From the NCBI GenBank assembly GCA_963718195.1, contig CAVQYQ010000003.1, positions 1 through 64,000 on the forward strand: a stretch of DNA of 64,000 nucleotides, read 5' to 3'. Numbering within the stretch: position 1 is the stretch's first letter; each line of letters begins with the position of its first letter. This DNA is from MADRE3 sp963718195. GTDB lineage: Bacteria; Desulfobacterota; Desulfobulbia; Desulfobulbales; Desulfocapsaceae. A program made the position numbers and the translations under genes. Shown piece by piece: positions 61,464 to 64,000 of this stretch. Below the pieces are notes generated by a model, which saw only the letters and a program-made list of their open reading frames with translations, was not told the DNA's origin and did not search any database.

Positions 61464-63889
61464 CGATATCTCGCAACCCTGAAGCCCACATGGTTTTGTG
61501 GTTCACGATGATATGCCCGGTAGCTGAGCCTCAGTTCGGTAACAGATGCATCTCTCCAGCTCGATCCCCGGATCACCCGATGTGTTCCCGATACAGGTCC
61601 CATCGGGTCTGGTTTATTGCTTAACGTACTGGTGGAGGCAGCGTAATAATCATGACACCATTCACTGACATTTCCTCCCAGATCGTAGAACCCACCATTG
61701 TTTGGCGGAAATGAACCAACCGGAGATGTTGTCGGGAAGTTGTCGTTATAGCCCTGGATAATACGTGCGAGTATACTGACAGCCGACATATCAGCATAGT
61801 TCCCCGAGGCCTGGCGGGGGGGATAGGCGCCGTTCCATGGGAATCTTGGCACAGCTCTATTGTTCAGTTGCCGCGCTGCAAATGACCACTCCGCTTCACT
61901 CGGCAATCGATACCCGTTGGCTGGAGGGGATGCGACCGTAAAACTGTTCCCCTGAGAGACGTAGAACGGCTGTAGCTTGTCCTGAACACTGAGCCAGTTC
62001 AGGTATTTTACCGCATCCTCCCAGCTAAGGTTGACGACCGGCTGATTGTCGTCGTCGAGGGTGTAATTCGAAACTGTTCCTGAGTTGTGATTCTGGTTAA
62101 ACTGCCGGTACTCCTTGTTCGTTACTGGTTTTACCGAGAGATAAAACGGACGTTTCATGATAACCGTCCGCTCTCGCTCGTTGGCGCGCCTTCCCGGTTC
62201 GCGTCGAGGGGCTCCCATGGTGAAGGTTGATGGCTGAACAAGCAGCAATTTTTGACCGGTGGAGGTTTGAAGCTGCACCTCCGGTGTGGAGGATGGACGG
62301 CTTAAGGAGCCTGTGTTTTCGGGGATGAGCTCAATAGATATTTGCTGGCTGAAACCAACCTTCGGTAGGATCGTTCTGGTTGCCGGTTTATACCCCGAGG
62401 ACTTCACCTCGAGGGTTTGTTTTGTTGCCGGAAGCAGCAGCCTGCCAGCACTGTTTTCATAGGATTTTCCGTTAATCGTTATTGTCGCATCTGGCGGATT
62501 GGTGGTCAGGAAGACAACGCCCCGTTCCGGCTTAAGAGTAATGTCCAGCGTTGTTTTCTCGGTTGGCTCAAGATTGACCTGCTGCTTAAATGGCTTATAC
62601 CCCGGGGCCGAGAGCATAATCTCGTGATCTTGCCGGGATGAGAGCGGCAGAGTCAGAGGGGTAGTGCCATGATAGACGGTGTCAACGGTGACCGCCACCT
62701 CCGCAGGGATTGTCTGAAGGGTCAGTGAACCGGGCTGCAACTCGAGTTGCGTGTGATGCAGCGTGTCCTCTCCGGCAACAACCTGAAGCTCTATGTGTGC
62801 ATCAATATATTGATCCTTACTCAAGGTTATCATGTGACTGCCGCTGAGCAGTTCCATGGTCAAGGGACTGTTTCCTCTTTGTTGCTCATCAACCCAGATA
62901 CCTGCATCCGGCGGATCTGTCGTTATTGTTATTCCGGCCCAGTCAGGCTCGAGCGTTGCTTCAAGGGTCTGCTTTTCACCTTTTCCTGCAATGGTGAACT
63001 CAGATATAAATGGTTTATAGCGATCTTTTACGAGTTTCAGCTGATGGGTGCCGGGAACAATTTCCAGGGTGTCAGGAGGGGTTGTTCCAATCAGCTGGTT
63101 ATCTGAATAAACGGCGAGGGCTCCACCTGGCGTTACTGACAACTCAAGAATACCAGGCAATTTCTCAAGGGTTGCTGACAACCGGTTATCTTCATCTTTG
63201 GAAATTATGAACTCAATCTCTTGAGTGTAGTAACCCTGTTTTTCAATTTTTACAGAGTAGGTACCCGGAATACACAGATACCGTTCTCCCAGTTTGACTC
63301 CTGGTGGAAACCCCTTCAGTGATAGCGAATCCGGCTCCGGGCTGATGTCAATTTCCAGAGGGCGGGCGACCAGGACAAAAACAACAGCAATGCCAAGAAA
63401 AATGAAGATGGTGCTGAGAAATGCGATAAGCATTCGTTTCTTTTTTGAAAAAGGTCGCTCGTTATCGATATGAACCGGGATCGATGCGGCCGGATCACCT
63501 GCGTGATCATGACCGGGCGGTGGGTCATGGGGAGGATGAAGTGAACTTTGCTGAAGTTGATCTGTCCGCTGCTCAGATACTGTAAAGATCAACTTGTCTC
63601 CAATTTTCTGATAGCTGATGACCGCTTTACCACACTGAATAGTGTCATGGGATTTGAGCCATCTCGATTCAAAGAGATGACGGTTATTATGGAAAAGTGG
63701 TGATGAGTGAGGTCCGGAAGGCTGAACAAAAAGGTGGCCCTGAGCGTCACCGATATATGCAGCGATAGCGTCACCTTCAGGAAGCACAATGTCCGCATCG
63801 GTACTGGAACCGATTGAGATGGGCAACGGTTTGTCGGAGAGTTGCTTTTCGCTGCCGTCTATTTGGGTAATGGTGATAAATCTTTTCAA
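61460..63889 (-). CDS. FHA-TM-PEGA-SUMF1 multidomain protein
   Basis: 809 residues from a TTG start that overlaps the upstream stop (TTGA), with GGAG before it. Domains: FHA-like region (residues 1-105, phosphothreonine-peptide binding fold, SIGSSTDADIVL), Pro/His-rich linker, a membrane helix near 150-175, five PEGA-like repeats of about 68 residues (180-520; each with a GTxPL-like turn), and a C-terminal formylglycine-generating-enzyme-like domain (545-809) with GYRLPSEAEWSFAAR, GNVSEWCHDYY and HVGFRVAR. FHA in the cytoplasm and PEGA/SUMF1 outside would link phosphorylation signals to the envelope. The SUMF1 fold need not be catalytic here; such domains often bind ligands. First complete gene of the operon. 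Confidence 0.82.
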   Translation of the reverse strand: MKRFITITQIDGSEKQLSDKPLPISIGSSTDADIVLPEGDAIAAYIGDAQGHLFVQPSGPHSSPLFHNNRHLFESRWLKSHDTIQCGKAVISYQKIGDKLIFTVSEQRTDQLQQSSLHPPHDPPPGHDHAGDPAASIPVHIDNERPFSKKKRMLIAFLSTIFIFLGIAVVFVLVARPLEIDISPEPDSLSLKGFPPGVKLGERYLCIPGTYSVKIEKQGYYTQEIEFIISKDEDNRLSATLEKLPGILELSVTPGGALAVYSDNQLIGTTPPDTLEIVPGTHQLKLVKDRYKPFISEFTIAGKGEKQTLEATLEPDWAGITITTDPPDAGIWVDEQQRGNSPLTMELLSGSHMITLSKDQYIDAHIELQVVAGEDTLHHTQLELQPGSLTLQTIPAEVAVTVDTVYHGTTPLTLPLSSRQDHEIMLSAPGYKPFKQQVNLEPTEKTTLDITLKPERGVVFLTTNPPDATITINGKSYENSAGRLLLPATKQTLEVKSSGYKPATRTILPKVGFSQQISIELIPENTGSLSRPSSTPEVQLQTSTGQKLLLVQPSTFTMGAPRREPGRRANERERTVIMKRPFYLSVKPVTNKEYRQFNQNHNSGTVSNYTLDDDNQPVVNLSWEDAVKYLNWLSVQDKLQPFYVSQGNSFTVASPPANGYRLPSEAEWSFAARQLNNRAVPRFPWNGAYPPRQASGNYADMSAVSILARIIQGYNDNFPTTSPVGSFPPNNGGFYDLGGNVSEWCHDYYAASTSTLSNKPDPMGPVSGTHRVIRGSSWRDASVTELRLSYRAYHREPQNHVGFRVARYR

Positions 63890-64000
63890 ATTGGCTCCTG
63901 GCAGGCAATAAACAGCTGGTTCTCTGCTTTTTCCGGATCGACCTCTATAATCGTCCTCAGATCACGAAAACCCCTCCGTGATCCGACAATAGTGTATTTG
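63886..64000 (-). CDS. 3' end of an upstream gene of the same operon (partial)
   Basis: The frame open from the window edge ends at TGA (63886-63888). It encodes a hydrophilic C-terminus of 37 residues (GSRRGFRDLRTIIEVDPEKA region), with no recognisable domain. The stop overlaps the TTG start of the FHA-PEGA-SUMF1 gene, so translation is likely coupled and the operon extends beyond the window. Confidence 0.55.
   Translation of the reverse strand, partial: KYTIVGSRRGFRDLRTIIEVDPEKAENQLFIACQEPI

Overview
The window is a bacterial chromosome segment with mid-range GC. It carries no rRNA, tRNA, CRISPR array or intact insertion sequence that I can see. Gene content suggests an anaerobic or facultative Gram-negative bacterium, most likely a Desulfobacterota (Desulfobulbales-type) lineage. 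The reasons are a sodium-type NQR operon mixed with hydrogenase-like diaphorase subunits, a complex I with fused NuoCD, a sigma-54-like pilin promoter and many lipoproteins. This assignment is an inference from gene content, not from a marker gene.

Layout. 1-8.5 kb: miscellaneous genes (PaaI-type thioesterase, small lipoproteins, a pilT remnant, a MerR-like regulator, two medium-chain dehydrogenases, a type IV pilin, an HExxH protein). 8.5-16.4 kb, minus strand: one operon encoding NQR subunits A to E whose NADH-input subunit NqrF is missing. Its membrane-anchored 2Fe-2S domain is fused to a NuoE domain, followed by NuoF/HndC-like and HoxU/NuoG-like subunits. I consider this hybrid NADH dehydrogenase the most interesting system in the window. 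16.9-18.7 kb: K+-channel-like and AI-2E-type membrane proteins. 19.2-25.9 kb: an old yellow enzyme, then an operon with an ornithine-cyclodeaminase-family protein, a three-subunit HcnABC-like flavin/iron-sulfur dehydrogenase, a cupin and an AEC carrier, which together look like catabolism of an amino or imino compound. 25.9-34 kb: SelO, SIMPL protein, fumarylacetoacetase-family hydrolase, LysR regulator, cation efflux protein, threonine aldolase.

34.3-48.3 kb, plus strand: a complete 13-gene nuoA-N operon (nuoC and nuoD fused) with a CBS-domain gene at its end. The cell therefore encodes two separate NADH-oxidising membrane complexes within 40 kb. 48.4-58.2 kb: PepSY-type and DUF4920 proteins, an HTH protein with a polylysine tail, purL, a YheO-like regulator/RidA/cysteine-desulfidase operon and a HI0933-type flavoprotein. 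58.3-64 kb, minus strand: an operon of a FHA-TM-PEGA-SUMF1 protein, a small secreted protein, a TolQ/MotA-like channel and two TolR-like proteins carrying von Willebrand A domains. This is a second system of unknown function, cut by the window edge.

A dispersed family of about 142-bp imperfect inverted repeats (three full copies, one deleted copy) and a perfect 44-bp palindrome with a solo half-copy lie in intergenic spaces next to gene starts or ends.
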